The notes: generated from the letters alone by a model not told the origin. DNA of 64,000 nt from Cohnella panacarvi Gsoil 349 (GCF_000515335.1 NZ_KI911563.1:2876936-2940935); one strand, 5' to 3'. Shown: positions 48,357-58,354, counted from the first letter of the stretch. Translations and numbers: made by a program.

Positions 48357-50387
48357 ATGGGAAACAACGGCAAACGATTATTTCAATACGCCTTGCATTA
48401 TAAACGCTCGATCATGCTCGCCTTGCTCTTGCTGGCGTGCGCGGTAATCGTCGAGCTCATCGGCCCGTTCCTGGCGAAACGCATGATCGACACGAACATC
48501 ATGGGCATCGAGAAAAGCTGGTACGAAGTTCAGCAGCAGGAGCGGTACGCCGTCTCTTATAACGGCGCTTGGTATAAGCGCGCGGACCATATGGAAGTCG
48601 GGGAACCGAGAGGCCGCGAAGTTCGCGTCCTGCAAGTCGGCCGGTCCTATTACTTTATCGATTCGCCGGTCCCGACCCAAGGGTCGAAGAAGATCGAAGG
48701 CGATCAGTTGACCATCTCGACGAGGATCGACGATACGACGACGGCAAGTGTCTCGTACACGGCGGCTAAGCTGTCGCGAGGCGAGGTGTACGAGTTCTAT
48801 AAGCCGGAATTCCGCAGCATTCTGCTGATGGGATTCAGTTACGCGGGCTTGCTTCTTCTCGGATCCGTATTCACTTACGGACAGCGATACTTGCTTCAAG
48901 TATCCGCCAACCGAATCGTTCGGAAAATGCGCAACGACGTATTCCGGCACATCCAAGAGCTTCCGGTGCAATACTTCGATAACTTGCCGGCGGGCAAAGT
49001 CGTCTCCAGGGTCACGAACGACACCGAGGCGATACGCGAATTGTACGTGGCCGTTCTCGCGAATTTCTTCTCCGGCATTATCTACATGACGGCGATTCTC
49101 GGGGCGCTGTTCGTGCTGGACTATCGTCTGGCATTGATCGCGCTGCCTCTCGTGCCGATGTTGTACTTGTGGATCGTGGTGTACCGCAAATTCGCGGGTA
49201 AATACAATCACGTCATCCGCAGCCGGCTCAGCGATATTAACGGCATGATTAACGAATCGATCCAAGGGATGCCGATCATCCAAGCGTTCCGCAAGGAAAA
49301 GCAGACGATGAACGAATTCCATGAGATGAACGACGAATATTTCAAATATCAGAATAAGCTGCTGAGCCTTAACTCCATTACGTCTCACAATCTCGTGAAC
49401 GTCGTGCGGAACGTGCTTTTCATCTTTGTGATCTGGAGCTTCGCGGGCGACTGGCTGGGCGCGGCGGTTACGGTCGGGGTGCTGTACGCGTTCATCGATT
49501 ACATGAACCGGATGATGCAGCCGATCGTCGGAATCGTGAACCAGCTATCCAATCTGGAGGTCGCGCGCGTATCGGCGGAGCGGGTATTCGCTCTGCTCGA
49601 TGAACCGGGCCTTGAGGTATCGAACAGCACGACCGCGCGATACTGGGGAGACGTCAGCTTCAACGACGTATCGTTCGGCTATAAGCCTGGCGAGGACGTG
49701 CTCAAGGGCATAACGTTCCATGCGAAGCAAGGCGAGACGATCGCGCTTGTCGGTCATACCGGTTCGGGCAAAAGCTCGATTCTAAACTTGCTGTTCCGGT
49801 TCTACGACGTGGAGCGAGGCAAGATCACGGTGGACGGCACGGACGTGCGCGATCTGACGAAGCAGCAGCTTCGCCGGCATATGGGCATCGTGCTGCAAGA
49901 TCCGTTCCTGTTCACCGGCACGATCGCTTCCAACGTGAGCCTGGACGACCCGTCCATTACGCGAGAGAAGATCGAGCAAGCACTTCGCGATGTCGGCGCA
50001 TACGATATGTTCATGCAGCTTCCGGGTGGTCTGGACGCTCCGGTCATCGAGAAGGGGAGCACGCTATCCGCGGGGCAGCGGCAACTCATCTCGTTCGCGC
50101 GCGCGCTCGCGTTCGATCCGGCGATCCTCATCCTCGACGAAGCGACGGCGAGCATCGACACCGAGACCGAGGCGATCATCCAGCAAGCGCTCGACGTGCT
50201 GAAGCGGGGGCGCACGACGTTCGTCATTGCGCACCGGTTATCGACGATCCGCGCGGCGGATCAGATTCTCGTGCTCGACCGCGGACGCATCGTCGAACGC
50301 GGCGATCACGACGCGCTCATGCAGCATGGCGGCAAATATCACGCGATGTATCAGCTTCAGCAAGGAGCAGTAGGAGCGGGGGTGTAG
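48357..50387 (+). CDS. bmrD: Heterodimeric multidrug ABC exporter subunit BmrD (YheH)
   Basis: A 676-residue half-transporter. Between TM1 and TM2 it has the roughly 100-residue extracellular insertion (about 45-145) seen in YheH/BmrD. The NBD has Walker A GHTGSGKSSIL, signature LSAGQRQ and Walker B ILILDEATASID, with an intact catalytic Glu, so this is the active-site partner of BmrC. I start at ATG 48357, 7 nt after AAGGTGAC; an in-frame GTG at 48345 adds only MTTP. It lies 25 nt after bmrC. Drug substrates cannot be read from the sequence. Confidence 0.93.
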   Translation: MGNNGKRLFQYALHYKRSIMLALLLLACAVIVELIGPFLAKRMIDTNIMGIEKSWYEVQQQERYAVSYNGAWYKRADHMEVGEPRGREVRVLQVGRSYYFIDSPVPTQGSKKIEGDQLTISTRIDDTTTASVSYTAAKLSRGEVYEFYKPEFRSILLMGFSYAGLLLLGSVFTYGQRYLLQVSANRIVRKMRNDVFRHIQELPVQYFDNLPAGKVVSRVTNDTEAIRELYVAVLANFFSGIIYMTAILGALFVLDYRLALIALPLVPMLYLWIVVYRKFAGKYNHVIRSRLSDINGMINESIQGMPIIQAFRKEKQTMNEFHEMNDEYFKYQNKLLSLNSITSHNLVNVVRNVLFIFVIWSFAGDWLGAAVTVGVLYAFIDYMNRMMQPIVGIVNQLSNLEVARVSAERVFALLDEPGLEVSNSTTARYWGDVSFNDVSFGYKPGEDVLKGITFHAKQGETIALVGHTGSGKSSILNLLFRFYDVERGKITVDGTDVRDLTKQQLRRHMGIVLQDPFLFTGTIASNVSLDDPSITREKIEQALRDVGAYDMFMQLPGGLDAPVIEKGSTLSAGQRQLISFARALAFDPAILILDEATASIDTETEAIIQQALDVLKRGRTTFVIAHRLSTIRAADQILVLDRGRIVERGDHDALMQHGGKYHAMYQLQQGAVGAGV

Positions 50388-50393
50388 AGTTCC

Positions 50394-50915
50394 ATGACCA
50401 TTCTTGTACGTACGGAAACGCCTGCCGATCACGCGCAGGTTCGGGAAGCGAACGTCCGCGCGTTCGGCGGACGGGAAGACGAAGCGAATCTCGTCGAGCG
50501 TATTAGAAAGTCCGAAGGATTTATCCCTTATCTCTCCCTCGTGGCGGAGACGGATGGCCGGATCGCCGGCCATCTGCTGCTGAGCAAGGCAGCGGTCGTC
50601 AACGAAGAGGACGCTAACGAAGTGATCGTTCTAGCTCCGATCGCCGTTCTTCCGGATTACCAGCGGCAAGGCATCGGATCGCGGCTCATTACCGAAGGCT
50701 TGCTTAGATGCAAGGAGCTGGGCTTCGGACTCGTCCTGCTGATCGGACATCCGTCGTACTATCCGAAATTCGGCTTCAAGCCCGCGAGACCGATCGGACT
50801 CGAGCTCAAGCAGTTCGATGTGCCGGACGACGTATTCATGGTATACGAAGTGCTCGAGAATACGCGTCGACGAATCGAAGGCGAGCTACAATATCCGAAA
50901 GCGTTTTTCGAATAA
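50394..50915 (+). CDS. GNAT family N-acetyltransferase
   Basis: A 173-residue acetyltransferase. The GNAT acetyl-CoA motif is VLPDYQRQGIGSRLI (about 85-99). The C-terminal HPSYYPKFGFKPARPIGLE is typical of the YhbS/COG3153 subgroup. The substrate is unknown. It begins 6 nt after bmrD, so it is probably in the same transcript and under the same attenuator. That leaves open a resistance role, which is only an inference. Confidence 0.88.
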   Translation: MTILVRTETPADHAQVREANVRAFGGREDEANLVERIRKSEGFIPYLSLVAETDGRIAGHLLLSKAAVVNEEDANEVIVLAPIAVLPDYQRQGIGSRLITEGLLRCKELGFGLVLLIGHPSYYPKFGFKPARPIGLELKQFDVPDDVFMVYEVLENTRRRIEGELQYPKAFFE

Positions 50916-51060
50916 TAGACGCTTCCAACAAAGCCGTCCCAAGGTCGTCCGCGACCGAGGGGCGGCTTTGCCGCGTTGCGGGGGATGCATGAATAACCGC
51001 GAAATGGCCATAGTAAGAGGTGCGTTGTTATTCATTTCCAACCGAGGGAGAACGACGGAG

Positions 51061-52161
51061 ATGGAGAGAATCAGTCAGCCGCAGCTTGCGGCGCTCGTTG
51101 TGATGTTCCAGATCGGCAGCTCGCCGTTGTTCCTCCTCGGCGCATCAGCCGGTGCGGACGCCTGGATCGCCGTGCTCGTCGCGATGCTGGCGGGGTTGTT
51201 GCTGCTTGTTCTGCTGACACTGCAGATTCGCCGGCTCGAACCGGACAAGGACCTCGTCGAGATGTTCAGAACGTACTTCGGTCGCGTGATCGGTTATGCG
51301 TTCGCTATCGCTTATTTCGTTTATTTTTCTTACAAATCGGTCCGGAACATTCGGGAATTCGGCGATCTGATGATCCTGTATCTGCTGCCGTCCACGCCTC
51401 TATTCATCGTGATCGGCTGCGTGCTGATCGTAGCGGGATTCGCCGTCTGGCAAGGCATCGAAGCGTTCACTCGCATGACGCAGATCATCATGCCCGTCGT
51501 TCTGATTATATACGCCGCATTCTTCTTCATGATCTATGCGTCGGGATTGTTCGACATCCACCGGATCCAGCCGATCGCGGATAAAGGCTTAGGCAAAGTG
51601 GCGGAGGCCGCGCTGCCGGAAATCGTATCGTTCCCGTTCGGGGAGATGGTACTGTTCCTCATGCTGTGGAAATACGTTGCCTCCAAGAAAAAAACGTTCA
51701 GGACGACGATCCGATGTTACGTGTACACGGGGCTCTTCCTTACGGCAACGAATATTGTCATCATTGCCAGTCTTGGTCCGATCTCGCAGATAAGCGTCGT
51801 ACCGTTCATACAGATCATGAGCCAAGTGGAGATCGCCTCCGTCATTGAACGGTTGGACCCGCTGGCCGCGAGCTTAATATTCGCCGGCGTGTTCATCAAG
51901 ATGACGGCATACTTCTTCGGCGCTTTTCTGGTCGGCGGCCATCTGGTGAAGACGAAGAAGCGATATCTCGTCGTCGGCGTCGGCGCGGTGCTGTTCATCG
52001 GGGCGCTTACCTTCAGAAGTTACATGCAGCACATTTGGTTCGGATTCGAGCAAAATCTCAAGTACCATTTTCCGATGTTCCAGATCTATATCCCCGCGCT
52101 GCTGCTGCTCGTCATGTTATTCCGATCGCGCTTGCGCGCGGACGGCAACCGGCAGTCCTAA
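51061..52161 (+). CDS. Spore germination permease, GerAB type (first copy)
   Basis: A 366-residue protein with about ten hydrophobic segments, of the endospore germination permease family (B subunit of germinant receptors, APC fold). It begins MERISQPQLAALVVMFQIGS. The start at ATG 51061 follows GAGGGAGAACGACGG; the longer frame overlaps the GNAT gene and lacks support. First gene of a germinant-receptor operon (B-A-B-C-D). Its stop overlaps an ATG near the start of the A-subunit gene. Confidence 0.9.
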   Translation: MERISQPQLAALVVMFQIGSSPLFLLGASAGADAWIAVLVAMLAGLLLLVLLTLQIRRLEPDKDLVEMFRTYFGRVIGYAFAIAYFVYFSYKSVRNIREFGDLMILYLLPSTPLFIVIGCVLIVAGFAVWQGIEAFTRMTQIIMPVVLIIYAAFFFMIYASGLFDIHRIQPIADKGLGKVAEAALPEIVSFPFGEMVLFLMLWKYVASKKKTFRTTIRCYVYTGLFLTATNIVIIASLGPISQISVVPFIQIMSQVEIASVIERLDPLAASLIFAGVFIKMTAYFFGAFLVGGHLVKTKKRYLVVGVGAVLFIGALTFRSYMQHIWFGFEQNLKYHFPMFQIYIPALLLLVMLFRSRLRADGNRQS

Positions 52162-52187
52162 TGTCCCATGAAAGCGAGGCTACGAGA

Positions 52188-53753
52188 ATGAACGCGCAAC
52201 AAGGAGCGAAGCTTCCGATTTCCGAGCATTTGCCGAGTAACGTGAAATGGTTGTACGACGAGCTTGGCGCAAGCTCGGACATCGTCGTGCGCACGTTCTC
52301 GGATGCGAACACCGGCTTGGACGGCGTGTTCTTCTATATCGACAGTCTCGTCGATCAACAGACGATTAACCAAATGCTCATTGGGCCGGTTCTTGCGGAG
52401 ATCGGCGAGAATCCGAACGTAAAGTCTTCATCCGAATGGATGGGATTGCTTAAGAATAAGGCGCTCTCGGTCGGACGGCTCAAAGATATTCATCGATTGG
52501 ACGAGGCGCTCGCGCAGTTGATGGAAGGCAACACGATCATCATGCTGCAGGGTTCCCGAACGGCGATGGCCGCGAGCACGGCGGGGGGCGAGAAACGGTC
52601 GGTAGAGGAGCCATCCTCGCAGACCGTCATACGGGGGCCGAAGGAAAGCTTTACGGAGAATATCAACACGAATATGTCGCTGCTCCGCAGGCGGATTAAA
52701 TCCCCTGGGCTTCGCGTCGCGTATAAGCAAATCGGCACACAGACGAAGACGCACGTCGCGGTCGTGTATTTGAAGGATATCGCGAAGGACGGCGTCGTGC
52801 GGGAAGTGATGGAGAGGCTGGATCGGATCGATACCGACGCCATTCTGGAGAGCGGGTACATCGAGGAATTCATTCAAGACGCCGCGTACACGTTCTTCCC
52901 GACGATACAGAACACCGAGCGCCCGGATGCGGTGGCCGGAGGCATTCTCGAAGGCCAGGTCGCGATCATCGTGGACGGCACGCCGTTCGTGCTGCTCGCG
53001 CCGGTTACGTTCATCCGGTTCCTGCAATCGAGCGAGGATTATTATCAGCGCTACGATATCGCGACTTTCCTGCGTCTTATCCGCTACGTCGCCTTTTTCG
53101 TCTCGATGCTGCTTCCTTCGCTGTATATCGCCATCACGACGTTCCATCAGGAGATGCTGCCGACGCCGCTCTTGATCAGCTTGGCTGCGCAGAGAGAAGG
53201 CGTGCCGTTCCCCGCGATCATCGAAGCGCTCGTCATGGAGGTCACTTTCGAAGTGCTGCGGGAAGCGGGCGTGCGGATGCCGAGGGTTATCGGTCCCGCG
53301 ATCTCGATCGTCGGCGCGCTCGTACTGGGACAAGCGGCGGTTCAAGCCGGGTTGGTGTCCGCGGCGATGGTCATCGTCGTCTCGTTCACGGCGATCGCGA
53401 ACTTCGTCATCCCGGCGATTAATATGGCGAACGCCGCGCGTCTGATCCGATTCATTATGATGATTCTCGGGGCTACGCTGGGCCTGTTCGGCATTATGTC
53501 CGGGTTAATGGTATTGCTGATTCACATGTCGAGCTTGAGATCGTTCGGGGTACCCTACACGGCGCCGTTCGCGCCTTTCATCTGGTCGAATTGGAAAGAC
53601 GTGCTCGTACGCCTGCCGCATTGGGCGATGAAGAAGCGCCCGACCGCGGTGTCGTCCATGAGAAACTTGACCAGGCAAGGAAGCGGGCAGATGCCGGAGA
53701 AGCCGAAGAAGTCGGGCCACGAGCGGGACACGACGAAGCAATCGGACGAATAG
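52188..53753 (+). CDS. Spore germination protein, GerA (A subunit)
   Basis: A 521-residue A subunit. The N-terminal soluble domain (to about 285) is followed by a membrane domain with four to six segments, then a basic tail. Characteristic blocks are RTFSDANTGLDGVFFYIDSL, LRRRIKSPGLRVAYKQIGTQ, EGQVAIIVDGTPFVLLAP and LPSLYIAITTFHQEMLPT. I choose ATG 52188 because GCGAGG lies upstream; ATG 52161 would add nine residues. Together with B and C subunits it forms the receptor complex in the spore inner membrane. Confidence 0.94.
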   Translation: MNAQQGAKLPISEHLPSNVKWLYDELGASSDIVVRTFSDANTGLDGVFFYIDSLVDQQTINQMLIGPVLAEIGENPNVKSSSEWMGLLKNKALSVGRLKDIHRLDEALAQLMEGNTIIMLQGSRTAMAASTAGGEKRSVEEPSSQTVIRGPKESFTENINTNMSLLRRRIKSPGLRVAYKQIGTQTKTHVAVVYLKDIAKDGVVREVMERLDRIDTDAILESGYIEEFIQDAAYTFFPTIQNTERPDAVAGGILEGQVAIIVDGTPFVLLAPVTFIRFLQSSEDYYQRYDIATFLRLIRYVAFFVSMLLPSLYIAITTFHQEMLPTPLLISLAAQREGVPFPAIIEALVMEVTFEVLREAGVRMPRVIGPAISIVGALVLGQAAVQAGLVSAAMVIVVSFTAIANFVIPAINMANAARLIRFIMMILGATLGLFGIMSGLMVLLIHMSSLRSFGVPYTAPFAPFIWSNWKDVLVRLPHWAMKKRPTAVSSMRNLTRQGSGQMPEKPKKSGHERDTTKQSDE

Positions 53754-53768
53754 GAGGAGGGAAGGCCG

Positions 53769-54881
53769 ATGTCGCAAGAGCAGATACCTTATCAGCAAAT
53801 AACGGCCTTCCAGGCGACGATTCTGCTCGTGCATACGATTACGCCGACGGCCATGCTCGTGATTCCTTCCATCGCGATCGAGACGGCCGATCAGAACGCA
53901 TGGATGTCGATCTTAGCGGCGTGGGCTTGCGGGATAGGTTTCATTCTGATGTACAGCCGCATCACGCGGGACAATCCCGGCGTTCCCTTCCTGAAATTCA
54001 TAGAGGAGCGATTAGGTCGCGCAGTATCCGTAATCGTTGGAATATTGCTGGCTCATTATTATTTCAGCACGCTCTCGGTCATCATCCGAGAATTGATCGA
54101 CTTCTTGTCGGACGCCGTGTTAATGAGGACGCCGCTGCTCGTGATCGGAGGCGTGGCGGTGGCGGTAGCGGCCTATTCCGCCATTCACGGCTTGGAAGTC
54201 GTCGCCAGGGTCGGCATCCTCGTATTCGGGGTTAGCGGATTTCTGTTCTTCCTGCACATCTTGTTGCTTGTCGACCATTTGCACTTTAAGTATTTGGCGC
54301 CGATCGGGGAAGTGTCCGTTAATCATATCGCGGGCGGAAGCCTTCCGGCGATCGGGTGGTTCTCGGAGAGCTCCGTGCTCCTGCTGATGGCCCCTTACGT
54401 GAGCCGACAAGCCGCTATTCGGACGATCGGGTTATGGGGGATGTCGCTCTCGGCTATGTTCCTGCTAATCACGGTCATCGTCGCGATTCTCGTCTTCGGC
54501 CCTTCCTTGCCGGGGATGTTGGCTTATCCGACCGCGGCAGTCGCGGAAACGATCGATTACGACTTCGTGGAAAGAATGGACGTTTTGTTTATTTTCAGCT
54601 GGATGGCGACCGTCTACTTGAAAATTTGCGTGTTCTTCTTCGGCACGGTGCATTGTTTCCGGACCGTGTTTCGCGCGAAGCACCGAAAGCCTTTCTATGT
54701 CGCGTTCGGCCTCCTCGCCTTGCTGACGGCGTTATACACCTGGGAAAGCAACGTCAAGCTTAGCGAGTATCAGCGGTACGCGATCGTTCCGTTCAAGCTG
54801 TCCATGAACGTCGTGCTGCCTTTCATGCTGTTATTGGCTCTGTGGATCATGAAACGATTGAAGCCGAGGGCGGGTGGTTAA
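53769..54881 (+). CDS. Spore germination permease, GerAB type (second copy)
   Basis: A 370-residue B subunit with about ten membrane segments, beginning MSQEQIPYQQITAFQATIL. The conserved germination-permease start pattern (ITxxQ) is clear and closer to classical GerAB/GerKB than the first copy. It is directly downstream of the A subunit with AGGAGGAGGGAAGG. With two B-type genes in one operon, either each pairs with the same A and C, or one has diverged. Confidence 0.93.
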   Translation: MSQEQIPYQQITAFQATILLVHTITPTAMLVIPSIAIETADQNAWMSILAAWACGIGFILMYSRITRDNPGVPFLKFIEERLGRAVSVIVGILLAHYYFSTLSVIIRELIDFLSDAVLMRTPLLVIGGVAVAVAAYSAIHGLEVVARVGILVFGVSGFLFFLHILLLVDHLHFKYLAPIGEVSVNHIAGGSLPAIGWFSESSVLLLMAPYVSRQAAIRTIGLWGMSLSAMFLLITVIVAILVFGPSLPGMLAYPTAAVAETIDYDFVERMDVLFIFSWMATVYLKICVFFFGTVHCFRTVFRAKHRKPFYVAFGLLALLTALYTWESNVKLSEYQRYAIVPFKLSMNVVLPFMLLLALWIMKRLKPRAGG

Positions 54882-54883
54882 CG

Positions 54884-56107
54884 ATGAGCCTAAGCGCGCG
54901 ATTGCTAAGACGGATCGCCTTGGTGTGCGTGATCTGTCTCATGCTTCCGGGATGTTGGGATCGCAAAGAGTTGAATCAGATCGCGATTACTTCGGCGACG
55001 GGGATCGATTATAAAGACGGGCAGTGGATCGTATCGTACCAAGTCGTCATTCCTTCCGCGATCTCGGCCGCCATGACGGCGGTAGGAGGCGGGGCTGCCA
55101 AGCTTCCGGTCATCGTCTACTCGACGCAAGGCAAGACGATTCGCGAGGCGGTATGGAAAAGCGCGCTGGAGAGCCCTCGCCGCCTGTTCTTCTCGCATAC
55201 GCGGGTGCTCGTCGTAAGCGCGGCGGCTACGCAGCAAGGGTTGACGCCGCTTATCGATGTGTATCTTCGCAATCCCGATTCCCGCGAGACGGTAAACGTG
55301 CTGATCTCGGATGGCGAGGCGCGCACGATTCTCGAGCAACTCATGCAAATACAGATTATTCCGGGGGACGGCATCCATGAGACGATGGTTGGGGAGGCGA
55401 GGGACTTGTCGATTCTCCCGAGCATCAAGATGTACGATCTGGCCATGGAGCTGCTCGGGTCGGCGAAGAGCTCGGTGCTTCCCGAGATCGTCGTCTCCGG
55501 TTCGCCCGGCGTGACGTCCGCGGAGGCGCTGAACAAGACCGCGCTTAGCTCGAAGCTGAGATTAGGGAGGCTTGCGGTTCTGGGTCAAGACAAGCTGGTT
55601 GGCTGGTTATCCAGGCAGGAAGCGATCGGGGTGGGCTTTATGCGCGACAAGATGCATATGACGTCGATTTCTTTTGCGTGTAACGCCGATTCTAGGGAGG
55701 AGGAATCCGCCTTCAGGCTCATGAAGAGCAAAACCCGCCTAACGCCGCACAAATCCGGAAACAGCTTCGTCATGGACATTAAAGTCGAAGGCGAGGGCAC
55801 GCTCCTGGAGACGAATTGTCCGCTCGACTTGAACAAACCGAATACGATCGACGCCATGGAGGAACAGCTCGAGAAGAAAATCGCCGCGGATATCGAGGAG
55901 TCGTGGCGCGCGGTCAAGAAGCTGAAGACGGACGTCGTAGGCTTCGCCGATCGCATCCATCGGAAGTACCCGAAGGAGTGGAAGAAGCTCGCCTCGAATT
56001 GGGAGGCGACGTTCCTGCAGATCGAAATTCGGCCCGAGGTCGATATTACGATCAAGCGTACGGGACTTAGCACGAAATCGTATATGTTCCAGACCGAGAA
56101 GGAGTAG
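54884..56107 (+). CDS. Spore germination lipoprotein, Ger(x)C family
   Basis: A 407-residue lipoprotein. The signal peptide ends in lipobox MLPGC (Cys24) followed by WDRKELNQIAI, the hallmark of Ger(x)C. Later blocks include YSTQGKTIREAVWKSALESP and KKLKTDVVGFADRIHRKYPK. It starts at ATG 54884, 2 nt after the B-subunit stop codon; the longer frame overlaps that gene. It acts in the spore inner membrane with the A and B subunits. Confidence 0.94.
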   Translation: MSLSARLLRRIALVCVICLMLPGCWDRKELNQIAITSATGIDYKDGQWIVSYQVVIPSAISAAMTAVGGGAAKLPVIVYSTQGKTIREAVWKSALESPRRLFFSHTRVLVVSAAATQQGLTPLIDVYLRNPDSRETVNVLISDGEARTILEQLMQIQIIPGDGIHETMVGEARDLSILPSIKMYDLAMELLGSAKSSVLPEIVVSGSPGVTSAEALNKTALSSKLRLGRLAVLGQDKLVGWLSRQEAIGVGFMRDKMHMTSISFACNADSREEESAFRLMKSKTRLTPHKSGNSFVMDIKVEGEGTLLETNCPLDLNKPNTIDAMEEQLEKKIAADIEESWRAVKKLKTDVVGFADRIHRKYPKEWKKLASNWEATFLQIEIRPEVDITIKRTGLSTKSYMFQTEKE

Positions 56108-56120
56108 GAGGCGGGGAGCG

Positions 56121-56363
56121 ATGGACAAACTCGTCCTCTGCTTGGCCGGGTACGCGATTCTAATGACGGCCGGCTGGCGCGCGATTAAGGATCAGGGGCG
56201 GAAGCTCGAGCTGGCTTTGTTCGTCATCATCGTCGCCTGCTGCCTGTACATGAGCTTGGCGAAGCTGTACAGGTGGCCGATGTTCTCGGTTATAACGCTT
56301 CACGATCGGGTGTTCTATATGCTTGGCCATTGGATCATGAGAATGCTAGGAACGGAAGCGTGA
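56121..56363 (+). CDS. Small two-TM protein at the end of the germination operon (D-subunit-like)
   Basis: An 80-residue protein with hydrophobic segments LVLCLAGYAILMTAGW and LALFVIIVACCLYMSLA. It follows the C subunit by 13 nt with GGAGGCGGGGAGCG. Some Bacillus germinant-receptor operons carry small 'D' genes encoding two-TM proteins of about 55-85 residues that modulate the receptor. Size, topology and position fit, but I cannot confirm sequence homology. Confidence 0.72.
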   Translation: MDKLVLCLAGYAILMTAGWRAIKDQGRKLELALFVIIVACCLYMSLAKLYRWPMFSVITLHDRVFYMLGHWIMRMLGTEA

Positions 56364-56388
56364 GGTGCGACGCCATGGCTCGTTTGCG

Positions 56389-56766
56389 CTACTCCTCGGT
56401 CAACTTGCGTTGAATTCGTTCCTCGTAGTCCGCGAAAGCGTGGGCGCCGCTCCAGCCGCGATCTTCCATGAGCGCGCGGTAACGGAGCTTCTTGGCGTTC
56501 AATTGGCCAAGCAGCTTCGTTTTCTCCTCCTCTCCCCGGCATGCGAGCAGCAGGTCGTGGAGCGTGACCATGTCTTTGCGAAGCTGCATCTCTTCCGGCA
56601 GCATGCCGGCGTCTTTCAGCAGTTTGAAGCCGATCCGAAGTTCTTCGGGTACGCCGCGCAGCTCGTCCTCCGGGAGCGGCATGCCGGCGCCCGGCAAGTT
56701 ATCGAATTCTCCGCGCAGCTGAGCTTCGCGGATTTTCTCGTTCGCGATCGAAGCCGCCCAGTCCAT
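56389..56766 (-). CDS. DUF1992 (DnaJ-homologue-like) protein
   Basis: A 125-residue soluble helical protein with the DUF1992 pattern: IANEKIREAQLRGEFDNLPG, GAGMPLPEDELRGVPEELR and the later RGWSGAHAFADYEERIQRKL. It is sometimes annotated as 'DnaJ family domain-containing', although the J-domain HPD motif is absent here. Function is unknown. It is convergent with the germination operon and divergent from the FGGY kinase. The ATG follows GAGGGGGAATAGCG. Confidence 0.88.
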   Translation of the reverse strand: MDWAASIANEKIREAQLRGEFDNLPGAGMPLPEDELRGVPEELRIGFKLLKDAGMLPEEMQLRKDMVTLHDLLLACRGEEEKTKLLGQLNAKKLRYRALMEDRGWSGAHAFADYEERIQRKLTEE

Positions 56767-56839
56767 CGCTATTCCCCCTCATTCGCGTATGTGGTATAAC
56801 ACTTATAACTTATTATATGGAATCGAGCGTGAAAAAGGT

Positions 56840-58354
56840 ATGGCGGCTGCATTAGCGATTGTTGGAATCGACATCGGAACGACTAGCACGAAGAGCGTCG
56901 TGTTCGGGACGGACGGGGCGATGCTGGGAAGCTGCAACATCGGTTACCCGCTGCGGCATGAACAGCCGGGGTGGGCGGAGCAGGATCCGGAGGAAATCTT
57001 CCGCGTCGTGCTGGCAACCGTTAAAGGCGCTGTCGCGGATAGCGGACTGGCGGGCGCGGACGTGGCGGGCGTCGGCATTAGCGCGGCGATGCATTCGCTG
57101 ATCGCGGTGAACGCGAGCGGACAGGCTTTGACGCCGAGTATTACTTGGGCGGATGGGAGGAGCGAGTTGCAGGCTCGAAGGATCAACGCGGAGAATGGCG
57201 GTATCTACCGTCGTACGGGCACGCCGATCCATCCGATGTCGCCGTTGCCGAAGATCGCGTGGCTGCGGGAGAATCAGCCGAACGCGTTCGCCGCTGCCGC
57301 CAAATTCGTGTCGATCAAGGAATACGTCGTGTTCCATCTGTTCGGCGAATGGGTCGTCGACACGTCGATCGCTTCTGCGACGGGAATGCTGGCGTTGGAT
57401 TCCCTGAGCTGGGACGAGGAGGCGCTTCGGGTAGCGGGCATTACGGCGGATAGACTATCCGCTGTGCGGGAAGGTACCTATCGGCTAAATGGAATGCGGC
57501 CCGCGCATGCTGAGGCGATGGGGCTGCCGACGAATACGCCGCTGTTCCTCGGCGGCAGCGACGGGGCGCTCGCGAACATCGGCGTCGGGGCGATCGACGC
57601 CGGCGAGCTGGCGGTAACGATCGGCACGAGCGCGGCGGTGCGGATGATGACGGATCGCCCGGCGACCGATCCGAACGCGCGGACGTTCTGCTATAGCGTG
57701 ACGGGAGCTTCCTATATTATCGGAGGGGCGACGAATAACGGCGGCATCGTGCTGCAATGGCTGAAGGAATCGATGTTCGGCTCGTCTTCGGCGGAGGAGC
57801 TGCTGACGGCAGCCGCCAAAGTGACTCCGGGCGCGGAAGGACTGCTGTTCCTGCCGTTCCTATCCGGGGAGCGGGCTCCGATCTGGAACGCGGAGGCGCG
57901 GGGCACGTTCTTCGGCGCGAATCTCGGCCATCGCGGCGAGCACTTCGTCCGCGCGGGGCTGGAAGGCGTCATGCTTGCGGTGCTGTCGGTGGCGGAAGCG
58001 CTGAAGGAGCTGGCGGGACCGGCGAGCGAGGTTCGGGCTTCCGGCGGATTCACGAAGTCGCCGCTATGGCGGCAGATGCTGGCGGATATGCTCGGCCAGC
58101 CGGTGATCGTGCCGAAGGTGACGGAGGCTTCGGCGCTCGGCGCCGCGGTGCTGGCGATGCAGGGGCTTGGGCTGATCGGCAGTTGGCGCGAGGCGAAGGC
58201 CTGGGTTCCGGCTGATCAGGTGCTGGAGCCGAATCCGCGCGCGAACGAGGTGTACCGCGAAGTGCTGGGCGTGTACGCGAGGTTGTGCAAGAAGCTGCCG
58301 GAGTCGTTCGCGGAGATTGCCGGGCTGCAGAGAAGGTTAAGTTACAGGGACTAA
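56840..58354 (+). CDS. gntK: FGGY-family carbohydrate kinase, gluconokinase type
   Basis: A 504-residue sugar kinase: N-terminal GIDIGTTSTKSVVFGTDGA (phosphate-binding), HEQPGWAEQDPEEIF, TWADGRSE, and C-terminal GGSDGALANIGVGAI with FLPFLSGERAPIWN, as in GntK-like FGGY proteins. It would phosphorylate gluconate or a similar acid. No gntR, gntP or gntZ is next to it, so the substrate is less certain. The ATG at 56840 has only AAAAAGG close by; the longer frame lacks family support. Confidence 0.82.
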   Translation: MAAALAIVGIDIGTTSTKSVVFGTDGAMLGSCNIGYPLRHEQPGWAEQDPEEIFRVVLATVKGAVADSGLAGADVAGVGISAAMHSLIAVNASGQALTPSITWADGRSELQARRINAENGGIYRRTGTPIHPMSPLPKIAWLRENQPNAFAAAAKFVSIKEYVVFHLFGEWVVDTSIASATGMLALDSLSWDEEALRVAGITADRLSAVREGTYRLNGMRPAHAEAMGLPTNTPLFLGGSDGALANIGVGAIDAGELAVTIGTSAAVRMMTDRPATDPNARTFCYSVTGASYIIGGATNNGGIVLQWLKESMFGSSSAEELLTAAAKVTPGAEGLLFLPFLSGERAPIWNAEARGTFFGANLGHRGEHFVRAGLEGVMLAVLSVAEALKELAGPASEVRASGGFTKSPLWRQMLADMLGQPVIVPKVTEASALGAAVLAMQGLGLIGSWREAKAWVPADQVLEPNPRANEVYREVLGVYARLCKKLPESFAEIAGLQRRLSYRD

